DNA of 64,000 bases from Druceiella hillmani (GCA_039881145.1 JAYKKI010000060.1:10502501-10566500); one strand, 5' to 3'; numbered from the stretch's first letter, positions 22,144 through 36,883 are shown. Numbers and translations: made by a program. The notes: generated from the letters alone by a model not told the origin.

Positions 22144-24194
22144 TATTTAAAGTATAAATATAGGACTTAATAGCAAATTATCTGAAAATTAATAAAGGAT
22201 GCTAAGTGTATTAAAAGCGTTTACACATAGTTACGTAAATATCTGGTTAATAGAAGGAAATTATTTTTTAATAATTAATTTCACCTTGTTAAATACATTT
22301 GATATTCAGCAATGTTTAAATTACTTTTAGGGTTTGTAAAATGTCCAACTACATTTAAATCTATATATCTATATTCAAAATGAACACGAAACCTTTTTAT
22401 ATTAATAGAATTCTTAGCTAAAAATTCTCAGTACAAAATGATTAAAATTGTGAACCTGTAACACAGGGGCAAAACGGATGGATGGATGAAAGTAACGTAA
22501 AGGAATTCTTTATTTTATTAAGAATTTACTCAAAGGATAATTTCTCCAACCCAGAGGAATTCTTTATTTTATTATGTGTATGCAAACAAACAGGGTCTTC
22601 GACACCGTTCAATAACAGTTTATCCTAGTTAATTACTCGTATTGAAAATCTTTACTCCTAGTTGCAACATTTTTTCCATTCGTTCATTTCAAATACAACA
22701 GGAAAATGTACGTTTTCTGTGTGTCACTAGAAATTATTAGGGCGAAAGGCACGTTTATAACGATTGTAGTGTGGGCGTGTGTTTCAATAATATGGACGTC
22801 GTTTATCACGCACCTTTGCATTTGGGCTTACGTTTATCTTTTCTGTACTCATATTCAGAAAAGCATACGGATATGCATAAAATGCTTGTCAAAATCAACG
22901 AGCCCTCTCATTATTTATGGAAATTGCGATCAATGATGTGATAGATTACTGAAAATATATTTGCTTCTCTCTGTTATAAAATTGGAAATTAAATTAATTA
23001 CCGACCACTTAATGAAAATGAATATAATGAATGTAATTAAATGTATGCTAATTTTTGACGGGGGTATGATTATTATTATATAGAATAATTTGTTTTCTCA
23101 AATTTTTGACTATTGAAAAGTGAATTCGGGGAAATATTTTAATATAGTTATATTTTGTAAATCAAGGAAATTTTTTTTGTTAACTTCGTCGGTCAGAACT
23201 AATTTGCATATATGTAATTCGTAACGCTTGTCTAGTCATTTGTTTCTTCAGTATCTTTAAATTAAATGAAGTAATTTTTAACACTACATCACGCCATAAT
23301 TATTTCCAAGTATTTTACAAATAATTTTAATGTAAAACAATTCCGTAGCTCGTCAACTAAAATAAAAAATAAAATTCAGTATGCAATGAGCTGTTCGCAA
23401 ATAAAATATATGCGGATAAACATGGTATGATATCAAAAGGATATTTACATCATTGTAACGTATTGACAATATGGTTATCTATTGCTAAACATTTTGCAAT
23501 TAAAGGCTCTTATATAATTTTAGGAAAAGTGATTTAACAAGAAAACAAAGGCACTCTCATATCATAGATTACCAATGTTAACAACTAGGCAAGCCTGGTT
23601 TTTTTTAAGTCACAAAAAAGTTTAATTGTTTTATTTAAGTAAGCAATGACGCATATAAAATCGGACACGAGACCAGTAACTTGGTAATCAGGGAACTTGG
23701 TATTTACGTTTTTTCTCTTCTTATATAGTGTACTTTGTTTACTTTCGTTAAGCAAAGATCAAATCTCTATATTCTGTATAAAATTACACTTTAAATTGCT
23801 TAACATATATGCTTGACAAAAGAGGGAGGCCGAAATCGAATACGCGAAAAGTACATCGATAAATAACAAAATACTGTATATATTTTCAATAACTTTTCTT
23901 ATTGGTGTTTGTATGAATTTTAATATTAGATATATTTGTATGCAATTCAATTGTATTGTGTGGAGTTTATACGTTACAATGTACCAAAATTTCCCTATTT
24001 ACGTAATGTTTTCAAATTAATTTTTCGATTCATGAAACGTAAACACGTCAAAAAATTGTGGAATTTGTACTTTTATCAAAATTATGAAAGTATTAATTTA
24101 GAATCCAGGTGAAAGTCAATGAAAATAAGGGTAGAAAGGTGTCCTCAAAAGAAATTATAATGGAAAAACAAGAAACATATGGGAGTCTGTGTGT

Positions 24195-24230
24195 AGGATA
24201 AATTTACTTATGTGCAAGTAAATTTATCCT
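24195..24230. repeat. 15-bp perfect hairpin, unit 3
   Basis: aggataaatttactt at 24195-24209 pairs with aagtaaatttatcct at 24216-24230 around atgtgc. Identical in unit 4 at 35497-35532; unit 5 has lost the right arm. Confidence 0.8.
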
Positions 24231-24360
24231 CCTTACTTATATTTTATTTATCCAGGAAAGTGCGCTTCAAAGGTTTCTAAAATCTGAAGGGAGCAGATTG
24301 ATTTCGGACTGTTTTCTTCACATTGCTTAGGAGACCACCATTCACCATTAAATTATGCCT

Positions 24361-24612
24361 ATGAAATTGACGCCTACGTCCAACAAACGTAAGGAAAAAG
24401 GAATCATATTAGAACTGAACAAATTGCAGGATATTTGTATTAGATTAAAAATAGTACCTATTGTTTTTAGTTATAATAGGGAACGTACTTTTGGAGGTAG
24501 AGGTAAATATTATAACGTGTGATTTTTAGTTATTGATGAATCACAGTTATTTTATTATTATCAAGAGGACGTTCATTCAACCCTTGTCAAAAAAGTAATG
24601 TCTTTTAATTAA
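24361..24612 (+). pseudogene. Small ORF family E, unit 3 (nonsense after 53 codons)
   Basis: ATG at 24361 opens a 53-codon frame with a Lys-rich start and FSYNRERTFGGRGK, ending in TGA at 24520-24522. Unit 5 has TGC at that position and the frame runs on for 29 more codons (ending ...KKVMSFN), as it would here to about 24612. Unit 5 in turn has a 1-base insertion and an added stop upstream. The three copies thus carry complementary lesions of one longer frame. No family recognised. Confidence 0.3.
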
Positions 24613-25031
24613 AAGACCAAATTAACTTAAATTTAGATTTAAAATTAAATGCTGTTTTGACGAAAGTTCCATCTGTCTTCACTTCAAGCTACTCGTTTAC
24701 ATCCAAGATAAGAAAAACACATGAAGAACAATTATCTGTAAAATTAATATATTATAAAATTGGTCGTTTGTGCTTATATTCCACTGCGCAACCAAAACTG
24801 CATATCGCAGACTAATGGAATGTATGCGTGCTAGTAGCCTCAATCCTCCCATTGTGTAATATAGTGGTAGCGATTGATAACTATAAAGAAGTGGAAGATA
24901 TGGGGTTGAAAGTAGTCGACCTAAAAAATGTGTGACTTTCAATGTGAAAATTCCAATTTTTTTTTCTAGAAAGTTCTAAAAATTTGAAGAAATTTCTACA
25001 ATGTATTTGAATATGTACATACATATACATG

Positions 25032-25034
<3 letters not shown>

Positions 25035-25120
<86 letters not shown>
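25035..25120. repeat. (TA)n microsatellite, unit 3
   Basis: Nearly pure TA directly abutting the mariner-type end at 25121. Confidence 0.97.
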
Positions 25121-25122
<2 letters not shown>

Positions 25123-25545
25123 GCTGTCCCGTAAGGAGTAGATCAAGGAAATGTCAGTGATAAAGGACGTCATTACACATATGAAATAATACATGTTATT
25201 ATCCTTGGCCTAATAGTTTTAGAGATATGACTTTTTGAATTTTCTTTTAATTTTTGTTACTGCACATGAAAAAAAAATTTATTAGGTATTATTATTATTT
25301 CCGCTTTTTTATTGTCCAAGATCTTTAAGAGATCATTCGCCTTCCTAATTCAAATGTAATTCATTCGTTATTACTGGCAACATAAAATTTAACCCTTAAG
25401 TATATGCATTTTTTAAACCACAAAACGTGAAAAATGATTTTTGAAAATGCTAGTGTAAAAAAATGTATGGCAGTCTTGTGGAACTTCATTTCAAAAACAT
25501 ATACAATTCACACAGATTCCAAAAGGGTATAATATTCTAGTACTA
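25121..25545. mobile_element. Mariner-type terminal fragment, unit 3
   Basis: Begins gggctgtcccgtaaggag right after TA. The same end is found at 36451 and 47009. At 47009 it lies in the expected position downstream of a transposase relic on the opposite strand, so this is probably the 3' terminal part of that element with the coding region deleted. Confidence 0.45.
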
Positions 25546-25553
25546 AGTCATTT

Positions 25554-25606
25554 GTTGTTGTTGTTGTTGTCGTATCCACATGAGATAAAGAAGATCTCGT
25601 TTGGAA
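25554..25606 (-). mobile_element. 5'-truncated SINE tail, unit 3
   Basis: Matches the last ~55 bases, with (CAA)n tail on the minus strand, of the complete SINE at 47441-47618. It is preceded by the same agtcattt target sequence but lacks the tRNA-like head and the right duplication. Unit 4 has the same truncated form at 36884-36936. Confidence 0.6.
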
Positions 25607-25611
25607 AAAAA

Positions 25612-27870
25612 ACATCGTATTACATGTTTTATGTGCTGAGCTGAGTGGAGAACATTTCGTCTGGATAAAATTTAAAAAATTTAAAAATGTGTAGGAAAGG
25701 ATTTGTACCGTATAATGTGCGAAATATTTTTTGTCTTGAATTTTCCCCTTAAAACTGATGATTTAACTGTTAGAGGAAAATAGACAATTAAATTATTTAT
25801 AGCGACTGATGGCGATAGAATTTTTCAATGCTTATGATTTTGGTTCAGTCACCTAATAATAAATATACCATATTTTTTCAGATTTTATCAGGTGATCATT
25901 CTTGTGACAACGTTGTGGGATAACAATTTTAAAGGATTTTCCCAAAAAATTTTTAAACTAATTCATAAAAAATCGTCATATGTACTGTTAAATACACTGA
26001 CGAGCTTCAATAAGTTTTGGTAATTTTTTAACAGACTGCTACAAAGAACTTTAGTTATAAAGAAGAAGAATCGTTCAAGGTATTCTAGAGAGTATATTGT
26101 ACCAGGAAATCGATGACGAGAATCGTTTACCTAGAGTTCCTTAAGGTTAGGATCTATCAATGGGTTCAAGTTATCTAACTTTTGCAGGAATAAAAAAGTG
26201 AGCGCTTTTCATACACTTTTCTTCAAATTTTCTTTCATCTCTGCATATATGTGTGCTTGCGTGCATGTGTACGTAGGTACGTAGGTGCATAGATAATTAT
26301 TGCAGCTATGGGATCCCAAAAATGTAAACCCAAAATTTGTAATATTTATTTATTTTTCTAGTGGCATTCATTATATTGGAAAATAAATAACGGCCAGGTT
26401 ATTGGTCTTCCATTTCTTTATTATCTTTGCGTATTTTATTAAGGAGGCTTATATTAGGGTATTTTTTAATACAATTCTTGAATTTTCCTAAATTGATTTT
26501 TATTTATCAAAGGGAATTATGTTAAGCAGATCGGAGTGACAAATGTAATAGAATAGAATTAAATATATCTAGACGATGCTTAATGAAATGGAATAAAAAA
26601 CGTAATAGGTTATATTCTAATTTCATATAAATTAATAATTTCATATATCACGTTTTATATGTCATATGCTATTATAAATATCGCGTTTTTTATGCTCTGC
26701 TAACCAGCATTGTACTTATTTTTGAAAAAGTATGCGGGATTTTATCTCATCTCAATGTATTTTACAGGCTCTTACAATCTTAATCTTCCGACATGTATTT
26801 CCCATATACATTATCAAAAGTGTGTCGTGATAACTCAAAGACACTTAAAATTATAACAAATTTGTCATACAACTTTGAAGAACACCTTTCGATTAATATT
26901 TTATTTACTTTTAAACTCCAATAGTAATTAAAATTGTTATATCTTATAGAAAACTTATTGGAATAAATTAAACATATCAGCTCTAGTGAAAAGCACTCTA
27001 TTATAATTCCCTTGTAATGAAATGAGTTAACATCTCTTTAATTTTTTAACTGCAATAATATTTTTCTGCAGATTCATCATCAACACTGTCATTAAAATGG
27101 ATGCAAGAAATCTTCACTAAGTTTTCATTTAATCTTATGTTTAAAATTATTATATATGCCTCGAGAGCTGATAATAGGCTATTTCAATGTTCTCCTTGTC
27201 AATTTTTATTCAATGTTTATTAATTTACAACTCATATGTTAAATATGGCAAAGAAAGTAAGACACTACTTAAATTATTGAAATATATTTTGTTCTGAAAA
27301 AATTGCTTTAGCAATTATCTTTTACCACTTTTTGTTACTGTAAGCTCAAATTTGAGTGTACAATTTACTAATAACGAGACTTTTCTTATTATGGAATCTT
27401 CTTCATTGATCTAAAACTAACTTTTGAGAAGTAATCTTTATAAATAATTTTTATCCAAATACATGAAATACGCAGTATTGGTACTTTATATTTAAATATT
27501 CTAATTTTTAAACTACAATTTAATTACAGTAACCTATGCATTAAAACTAAATTAAATCCTGCGTCGTTTTCAGGGAAAATTATCAATGAATATATAAATA
27601 TCATCAGTCTTTCTGATTCTGTTCAAAATTCATTCACTTTAAAATAATTTTTGGATTATACAAATATAGAAAAAGAACAAACTTATTTATTTGAATTTCT
27701 ATTAAGAAATATTTGGTATTAACGAATTTCTTTTTACAATTTGTGTTTTTACAGTTGCGTATCACAAAAGAAAAAACCGAATTCTTTCAAGATCACTCAC
27801 GTGTCGGTCGTCCGTCCGTTGCAACCTTTTTTTTTAAATTTAAATATATAATATTTAAATTATTTTCATT
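25612..27870. other. Shared block, unit 3; no gene seen
   Basis: Corresponds to 14965-17180 in unit 2 and, with a 0.66-kb deletion, to 36942-38550 in unit 4. No convincing coding sequence. Confidence 0.5.
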
Positions 27871-27876
27871 CATTAT

Positions 27877-28424
27877 TCAAATATTGAAAAATGATTTCCA
27901 CCACCTTGTTTCCGAAACTACACGACTTAAACTTACGAAAAAATGAGTATTTAGGAACTCACGTAAAGGTTGTAGAAAAATTATATCGACGATTCTTGAT
28001 ATCATATTTTTTTTAATATATGCCATACATTTACGCCTATGAAAGTTGTAGTAAGCAACATATTTACGTTTTCCTATATTCATAGTCGATTTTCTCAGAA
28101 ACCAGTCGTACATCTTATTAACTGACATATTTCGCACTAACAACTTTTTACTAATATTCACATAAGAATTAAAGAGAGGGTTAGTAAACGGATTGGAAAA
28201 TTTGTTTTTATTAATTATTGTATCATGTGGACTACTCCATCTTTGAAAGGGCTATTTATTGTATTTTTTATAATTTCAAATAGTAAATTTAGACACACAT
28301 TCCCACCCACATTTTTGAAATTACTGAGCCAAAAGTCATGAAAAAACATATTTGTTATTATAAAATCTAAATAGTAGATTATAGGGAAACTATAGCTTTT
28401 ATCTTTGTGAACGAAAGAGCACAC
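27877..28424 (-). pseudogene. Minus-strand ORF family M, unit 3 (split)
   Basis: Two open pieces at 28215-28424 and 27877-28161 are equivalent to 38560-39111. The junction is broken by indels near 28229 and an insertion in the region attgtattttttataatttc. Confidence 0.4.
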
Positions 28425-28710
28425 GATATGTGTGCGTTGTAAAAATTTAATATTTGTAAATAGTTTAATGGAATTACTATGTACATTTAACTGTTAATCC
28501 TTGTTTATCCTTGCGAATGAAAGAGCACACGATATGTTATCGTTGTAAAAAATTAATATTTATAAATAGTTTAATGGAATTATTATGTACCTTTATCTGT
28601 TAACCCTTGTTTAGCCTTGTGAATGAAAGAGCACACGATATGTGTGCGTTGTAAAAAATTAATATTTGTAAATAGTTTAACGGAATTACTGTGTACCTTT
28701 AACTGTTTAT
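28409..28710 (+). repeat. Satellite, 3 monomers, unit 3
   Basis: Starts at 28409, 28515 and 28621, all of the 106-bp type. Confidence 0.9.
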
Positions 28711-28771
28711 ATGTGCCTAAATTCGAACGAAACGGTCGTAGTTCGAGTTCTACTCGTGTTTAACAGGTTTC

Positions 28772-29064
28772 ATTATCTTCCTCTTTTTCTCTCCTATACC
28801 TTCGTCTTTGTGTACTAATATGTCATTAGCCAAATGGGTTTTACTAAGTTGGCGTTTTTGAACCAAAGCGTTTTTTTGTGCGTGGAACATATTGCCGACA
28901 AAGGGTTCGGTCAACGTATTGTGACTAACTAATGGTCGGTCGTGGATGAAAGACGGTTTACGGGGAGAAGCTTGAAAATATAATTGCGTTTTTTAAAATG
29001 TTCGTAAATCTTATGTAGTTAGGGATTGTTTTCTTTAATTTTATTTTTAACACGGACATATATT
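28772..29064 (+). repeat. Large inverted repeat, left arm, unit 3
   Basis: Pairs in inverted orientation with 31882-32185. Shared landmarks: aagttggcgttttt, ttgccgacaaa-like, cggtcgtggatgaa, aaaatataattgc, ttaacacggacatatattt. Confidence 0.8.
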
Positions 29065-29776
29065 TAAAGTAAAAAGCATATTTAGGGTGTTCATACTATT
29101 GTACTCTTATTCCATAATTACATTGTACGACTTCACTAGAAATTTAAATTGTAAAAGTCTTTTTAAATACGTTGCATTTAGATGAAATAAATTTGTATAA
29201 ATAAAATTGCAATCAAACTTTAAAAGGATCCTAATTATCGAAATATATCAAGTATCGAAATATCTAAAGAAGAACCTGTCTTTTGTGTCCATCTCCATTT
29301 AAATAAAAGTTTGTTATAATATATTTTCCATGAGACGTTAATGTGTAAAACATTATTTTTGCGAGAAAATGATATAAAACAGTAATAATAACTTACAGGT
29401 AGAAAATTTTTGGGCTTGAACGAAGTCACCAATTTATTAGCAGACTATTTTGTAAAAACAAACTTTGTTTTCATTCACTCATGTGACAAAGTCATGGATG
29501 AGAAAGTTACTAAATTAATAAAAACTTAAAAAAAATATTAAAATATTGAAGAAAATATACAGACAGCTCTGATCACAAAGGCTGTAAGGTAAAAGTGTGA
29601 GCTATATAGTTTATTGATCCATGAGTCGGTAGCACGGAACAGAAAAAGATTAAAGTTGAAAAGCATATTTCAATATGAAAAAGTTATGTTTATTATATTC
29701 GAAAAACAAATTCTTACCGCGTGAACCTTCTAGCCGCACATGACACACGCCTATATCTATGTAGCTCGCATGTCCT

Positions 29777-29912
29777 ATACACACACGGACACACATACGC
29801 GCGTACACACACACACACACACATACACGAACGCGTACGGGTACGCACACGCAAGCACACACACGCCCACGCGCGTTCGTGTGCTTGCATGTGTCTGTGC
29901 ATGCGCGCTCGT
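29777..29912. repeat. CA/GT tract, unit 3
   Basis: Same mirrored CA-to-GT structure as unit 2, shorter. Confidence 0.9.
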
Positions 29913-30407
29913 TTTGTCATGTTTTTTCAGTGGATTGTATATAAAATTAGCAGACACACAGGCTAAATTTTAGGTTTAAGTTCTATTACTACACCAATGT
30001 CCCCATTAATATTTCATAATTTGTAATTAATATCTATTTAACTTTAAAATGCCATCATAAGCAACTCATTCGAACGAATAGCCTACTACTAAGCGTGAGC
30101 TCGGACGAGGTGTCGAAGGCTTCGCATCGCATTACCCCACCCCAGCGGGTAAGGCTTCATTAAAATTACATTACACGTAGCATCGTTAGAATTTATAGTA
30201 ACACAAATTGAACTTTTTTTATGTATATGACATATGGCGGACTTACTGCTACATGAGCAATCTCTTCCAGTCAACCATAACAATTTGTATTGAAATTTAG
30301 TTGGTAGACTGTAAAAGATTTTACAATGAAAATTCTTAATAGCACATTAGACAAAAAAAATACAAAAGTAAATTAAAAAAGATAACAAAATATTGACATG
30401 ATTTGGG

Positions 30408-30609
30408 ATGGGAAAGACAGGAAAGGGCGAGGACACAAAAGAAAAGGTTTCAGGAGATGCACGACTTTTTCACTCGATCTTTGAAAATATTTATAGACGT
30501 GATTTTCCTGATGTCAGGATCCAGGTGATGATATATTCATTTACTATTCACAAAAGGATATGTATGATATAATTTTTTATAAGTAGCATAAAAAAATTAT
30601 ATATATATA

Positions 30610-30663
<54 letters not shown>

Positions 30664-30785
30664 CATATATAATTTTTTTTTCAACAGTTTAAGAAAACCC
30701 TGTGAGTGGAAAATTCAAATAATGATTTAGGCAAAGTTAAATAAATCTTTAAAATTTTGCTTTCAGCCTGGTTAAAGAAAATTAA
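30408..30785 (+). CDS. Candidate three-exon mini-ORF, unit 3 (49 aa)
   Basis: Exons at 30408-30524, 30688-30701 and 30767-30785. The donor at 30525 (GTGATG), acceptor caacag ending at 30687, donor GTGAGT at 30702 and acceptor tttcag ending at 30766 are all kept. The first intron has grown by a (TA)n expansion (30597-30672). Relative to unit 2 the exon 1 changes are Gly to Arg, Ser to Pro and Lys to Arg, plus one silent change. Confidence 0.25.
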
Positions 30786-31881
30786 ATGGATTTAAAAAAT
30801 ACTGGTTATTTTCTTTTTATTTAATACGGAAAATTGATGACATTCAATCAAGAATTTAAAACCAATTATTGATGACAAATATTTGTAACAAGGAAACTCT
30901 ATAATAGGTTTCAACTGCTATGAACAGTGAATATATTGTCATGAAAATAAATCAAATTACTTCAAAATACGTAGATAAAAAACATTATTTTATAGCTTAC
31001 CATACGCCGTCTTGACGCTGGGCGCGCATTTGGAATGAAATAATTACTCTTGTACTCTTTCCTAATACATAGATTAAAAAATGAGTTTTTATAATTTAAT
31101 TTTTGAGCAGATAAAAATACGAGATACTTAATATTCTGACTTCAAATTTCTATACCTTTAATTAGATTAGTTAATATGTGTTTATCAAACTTACGTCTAC
31201 ATTCCTTCACGAAAAATACAACTAAAACTTTTTTTTTATGGTTCGCACTACTTATGCAAAGTGAAAATATATTCGACTGAGAGAAAGTGCATCGTCTCTC
31301 GCGTATTTGTACCAAAAGTACATTTCATTATCATATATCTCAGACATGTATTATCAAGAACAAAGTGTCATATATCATTAGTATCGACTTCTTTCAAGTG
31401 CTTACACCTATAAAATATCGAATACTTCACAGCATGAATAAAAGTAAAAAAAAACATTAATTTTGAATTTTGAGGTGTCTATATCGATACAAAAAAGGCA
31501 AAATTAAAAAGAATTGCTTCTTATAAAGTGTTTATATGAATATCGGCATATGATGTTTTAATTACATTTTGAAACTTAATATAATTTTTTTTTCACATAA
31601 CTTGAAGTGACGTAATATTATGAACTTAGCTGAAAATAATTTTTTTGCAAAATCCTATATTTTTTTTACAAATTGAAGCTTGCCTAGAACACTAGGTGTA
31701 AGAAACTGTTTTGCAAAAAAGAAAAATTATTGTGAAACAATTATTTAAAAAAAAATATTTCATGTCATTAAATGACATTAATGATGACATTAATATAATG
31801 AAAATTGAACTGAGAAAATAGCAAGCACTCGGAATTTGGGAAAATCATAATTCCAAAAAAACTTACCTCTATTTTCATTTC

Positions 31882-32185
31882 AAATATATGTCCGTGTTAA
31901 AAAATTAAAAGGGGTATCTCCAACTAACTCGCAATTTACGACCATTTTTACAAGTGCAATTATATTTTAACGCTCTGTCCGCAAAACGATCGTTCATCCA
32001 CGACCGACGTTAATTATTCGCAAACCTTTGACCTAATCCTTTTTTGGCAATTTGTCACATACACAAAATGCTTTGTGTCAAAAAACGCCAACTTATCAAA
32101 GTCATTTGTCAAGTAAGTTATGAATGCAGAAAGGAAAGCGAAAAAAAGAAAAAGACAAAAATACACGATTTTAAAGAAGGGTAAT
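31882..32185 (-). repeat. Large inverted repeat, right arm, unit 3
   Basis: Partner of 28772-29064; about 2.8 kb lies between the arms. Confidence 0.8.
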
Positions 32186-33231
32186 ATGATGAAGAAAAGT
32201 TAATTTTCCTGATTACCAATGTAAATAAGTTCAAAGAATACTCACTCGCAGCGCGGAAGGCAAAAAATCCTCCTGGAAATATGAAACCGTGTTTTATTCA
32301 TTCATTCCTCTTTTCATGTTTTGTTAGTGGATGGGGATGGCGGGGCGCATTGTAGTAGGATTTAGCGAATATATGCATGTTTAATTTAATAATTGTACTT
32401 CAAATCAACGTCACCAGTTATAAATGATCACAAATTCCGTCTAATTTTTCTTTAAAAAAATTTTTTTGCAAGGAAAAAGTATTTAAATTCAATAAGAGTT
32501 TATTTTTCCTCACTAGTATCATTCATAGATTTATTACATATTATGAAAGCCTTTGATACACAATTGGGACGACTTATTATATTAATAAATTTATCTTTAA
32601 GAGGTTTGTAAAAACCACAAAGATGAACTTGAACGGTTATTTTAATTCAAGGTTCGTTGTTATTAAAGCAGTGTTTAAAAATTCAATTCATTATTAATGA
32701 CAATTAAATTACTTTGATAGGAAAATTTTAAATATTACAATAGACATTTATTACGTATATATCTACGGAAAATTCATATAAATCAAAACAAAGAACTTAG
32801 TTATAAAATAGCTTTGCATAGCTGATTATACTTGAGGAACATTTTATTTTATTGACTGCAATATAGAGATGCCTTTATTATGCCCATAATATAAAAACGT
32901 ATCCATCCGGGTACAAATTCTGAGCTTTCGAGATAAAAATAAAAATATATCAGATGCATGTTACAACCTCTCATATAGCAACACAATTTTAGGAAAAAAT
33001 AAGCCACCTGATATTAAAATATGAGAATTTGTATTAAATATTTCCTATAAAAAGATAAAACATATTCTTAACTCTCCAATAATGACAGCCGAAACTAGAT
33101 TCCATTCAAACGCATATTTATCTTAGCCTCACCTTTCCCTCACCCGTATTACACTTAATACTTTCCTTTCCACGGGTCATATCACTTACGCCAAGTGAAA
33201 ATATATTCAGCAAAGTGAAAGTATTCGTGTC

Positions 33232-33429
33232 TTGAGTGTTTGTACTAATAGTGTACTTTTCCATCTGTCAAAGAATTATTGCCCGGAAAATATGTATCAT
33301 ATTTTAGGTAAATGGTATATTTCCTTGGAGGTAAAACATGTTTATTTTTACTTAGTATTAAGTGCGTCAATGAACCCAATTTGCGACAAAATGGAAAATG
33401 GAGATGATTGCTTAGTGAATTGTCATTAA
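33232..33429 (+). pseudogene. Small ORF family A, unit 4
   Basis: Equivalent of 21898-22143. A deletion within gtactt...ttccat and a frame change upstream shorten the N terminus; the second half (HVYFYLVLSASMNPICDKM) is intact. Confidence 0.25.
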
Positions 33430-34073
33430 CATTTAAAGTATAAATATAGAACTTAATAGCAAATTATCTGAAAATTAATAAAAGTTACTATCTAAGTGTA
33501 TTAAAAGCATTTACATGTAGTTACGTAAATATCTAGTTAATAGAAGGAAAATTCATTTCACCTTGTTAAATACATTTGATATCCCCTAGCCTAAATCAAG
33601 CAATGTTTAAATTACTTTTAGGGTTGGTAAAATGTCTAACTACATTTAAATCTATACATCTATATTCGAAATGAACACGTTCTTTGCATCATAAAATACC
33701 GAGTTCCTAAAAATTCTAAAAATTCTCAATACAAAATCATTAAAATTTTGGACCTGTAACACAGGGGAAAAACGGATGGATGGATGAAAGTAACGTATAG
33801 GAATTCTATATTTTATTAAGAATTTACTCAAAGGATAATTTCTCCAACCCAAAGGAATTCTTTATTTTATTATTTGTTAACAAAGCAAACAAACAGGGTC
33901 TTCGACACCGTTCAATAACAACTTATCCTAGTTAATTACACGTATTGAAAATCTTAACTCCTAGCTGCAATATTTTTTCCATTCGTTCATTTCAAATACA
34001 ACAGGAAAATGTGCGTTTTCTGTGTGTTACTAGAAATTATTGAGGCGAAAGGCATGTTTATAATGATTGTACT

Positions 34074-34385
34074 GTGGGCATGAATTCATTAAGCAGGTCG
34101 TCGTATGTCACGCACCTTTGCATTTGGGCTTACGTTTATCTTTTCTATACTCATATTCAGAAAAGCATACGGATAGGCATAAAATGCTTGTCAAAATCAA
34201 CGAGGCCTTTTATTATTTATGGAAATTGCGGCCAATGTTGTGGTGGATTACTGAAAATATATTTGCTTCCCTCTATTATAAAATTGGAAATTAAATTAAT
34301 TACCGACCACTTAACGAAAATGAATATAATGAATATAATTGAATGTATGCTAATTTTTGACGGGGGTACGATTATTATTATATAG
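34074..34385 (+). other. Open frame over family B region, unit 4 (103 codons), probably not coding
   Basis: An open frame containing HLCIWAYVYLF, shared with unit 3 (22706-22936), in a different frame from the family B ORF of units 1 and 2. The underlying DNA (tgcatttgggcttacgttta) is conserved in all units. Not supported as a gene. Confidence 0.12.
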
Positions 34386-35662
34386 AATAATTTGTTTTCT
34401 TAAATTTTTGACTATTGAAAAGTAAATTCGGGGAAATATTTTAATATAGTTATATTTTGTAAATCAAGGAAATATTTTTTGTTAACTTCGTCGGTCAGAA
34501 CTAATTTGCATATATATAATTCGTAACGCTTGTCTAGTCATTTGTTTCTTCAGTATCTTTAAATTAAATGAAGTAATTTTTAACACTACATCACGCCATA
34601 ATTATTTCCAAGTATTTTACAAATAATTTTAATGTAAAACAATTCCGTAGCTCGTCAACTAAAATAAAAAATAAAATTCAGTATGCAATGAGCGGTTCGC
34701 AAATAAAATATATGCGGATAAACATGGTATGATATCAAAAGGATATTTACATCATTGTAACGTATTGACAATATTGTTATCTATTGCTAAACATTTTGCA
34801 ATTAAAGGCTCTTATATAATTTTAGGAAAAGTGATTTAACAAGAAAACAAAAGCACTCTCATATCATAGATTACCAATGTTAACAACTAGGCAAGCCTGG
34901 TTTTTTTTAAGTCACAAAAAAGTTTAATTGTTTTATTTAAGTAAGCAATGACGCATATAAAATCGGACACGAGACCAGTAACTTGGTAATCAGGGAACTT
35001 GGTATTTACGTTTTTTCTCTTCTTATATAGTGTACTTTGTTTACTTTCGTTAAGCAAAGATCAAATCTCTATATTCTGTATAAAATTACACTTTAAATTG
35101 CTTAACATATATGTTTGACAAAAGAGGGAGGCCGAAATCGAATACGCGAAAAGTACATCGATAAATAACAAAATACTGTATATATTTTCAATAACTTTTC
35201 TTATTGGTGTTTGTATGAATTTTAATATTAGATATATTTGTATGCAATTCAATTGTATTGTGTGGAGTTTATACGTTACAATGTACCAAAATTTCCCTAT
35301 TTACGTAATGTTTTCAAATTAATTTTTCGATTCATGAAACGTAAACACGTCAAAAAATTGTGGAATTTGTACTTTTATCAAAATTATGAAAGTATTAACT
35401 TAGCATCCAGGTGAAAGTCAATGAAAATAAGGGTAGAAAGGTGTCCTCAAAAGAAATTATAATGGAAAAACAAGAAACATATGGGAGTCTGTGTGTAGGA
35501 TAAATTTACTTATGTGCAAGTAAATTTATCCTCCTTACTTATATTTTATTTATCCAGGAAAGTGCGCTTCAAAGGTTTCTAAAATCTGAAGGGAGCAGAT
35601 TGATTTCGGACTGTTTTCTTCACATTGCTTAGGAGACCACCATTCACCATTAAATTATGCCT

Positions 35663-35914
35663 ATGAAATTGACGCCTACGTCCAACAAACGTAAGGAAAA
35701 AGGAATCATATTAGAACTGAACAAATTGCAGGATATTTGTATTAGATTAAAAATAGTACCTATTGTTTTTAGTTATAATAGGGAACGTACTTTTGGAGGT
35801 AGAGGTAAATATTATAACGTGTGATTTTTAGTTATTGATGAATCACAGTTATTTTATTATTATCAAGAGGACGTTCATTCAACCCTTGTCAAAAAAGTAA
35901 TGTCTTTTAATTAA
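35663..35914 (+). pseudogene. Small ORF family E, unit 4
   Basis: Same start, same premature TGA (35822-35824) and same downstream remnant as 24361-24612; the copies are nearly identical here. Confidence 0.3.
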
Positions 35915-36333
35915 AAGACCAAATTAACTTAAATTTAGATTTAAAATTAAATGCTGTTTTGACGAAAGTTCCATCTGTCTTCACTTCAAGCTACTCGTTT
36001 ACATCCAAGATAAGAAAAACACATGAAGAACAATTATCTGTAAAATTAATATATTATAAAATTGGTCGTTTGTGCTTATATTCCACTGCGCAACCAAAAC
36101 TGCATATCGCAGACTAATGGAATGTATGCGTGCTAGTAGCCTCAATCCTCCCATTGTGTAATATAGTGGTAGCGATTGATAACTATAAAGAAGTGGAAGA
36201 TATGGGGTTGAAAGTAGTCGACCTCAAAAATGTGTGACTTTCAATGTGAAAATTCCAATTTTTTTTTCTAGAAAGTTCTAAAAATTTGAAGAAATTTCTA
36301 CAATGCATTTGAATATGTACATACATATACATG

Positions 36334-36875
<542 letters not shown>

Positions 36876-36883
36876 AGTCATTT

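Larger units (their letters stand above)
21451..32759. repeat. Array unit 3
   Basis: Third tandem unit. It lacks the tRNA-Pro block: after the shared text ending near 24885 it runs into a (TA)n tract, then a mariner-type end (25121 on), then a truncated SINE tail, and rejoins the unit-2 type block at about 25612. It contains the minus-strand ORF family, three satellite monomers, both inverted-repeat arms, the CA tract, the mini-ORF and the small ORF at 21898. The stretch 23150-26570 is almost identical to 34450-37900 of unit 4. Confidence 0.85.
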
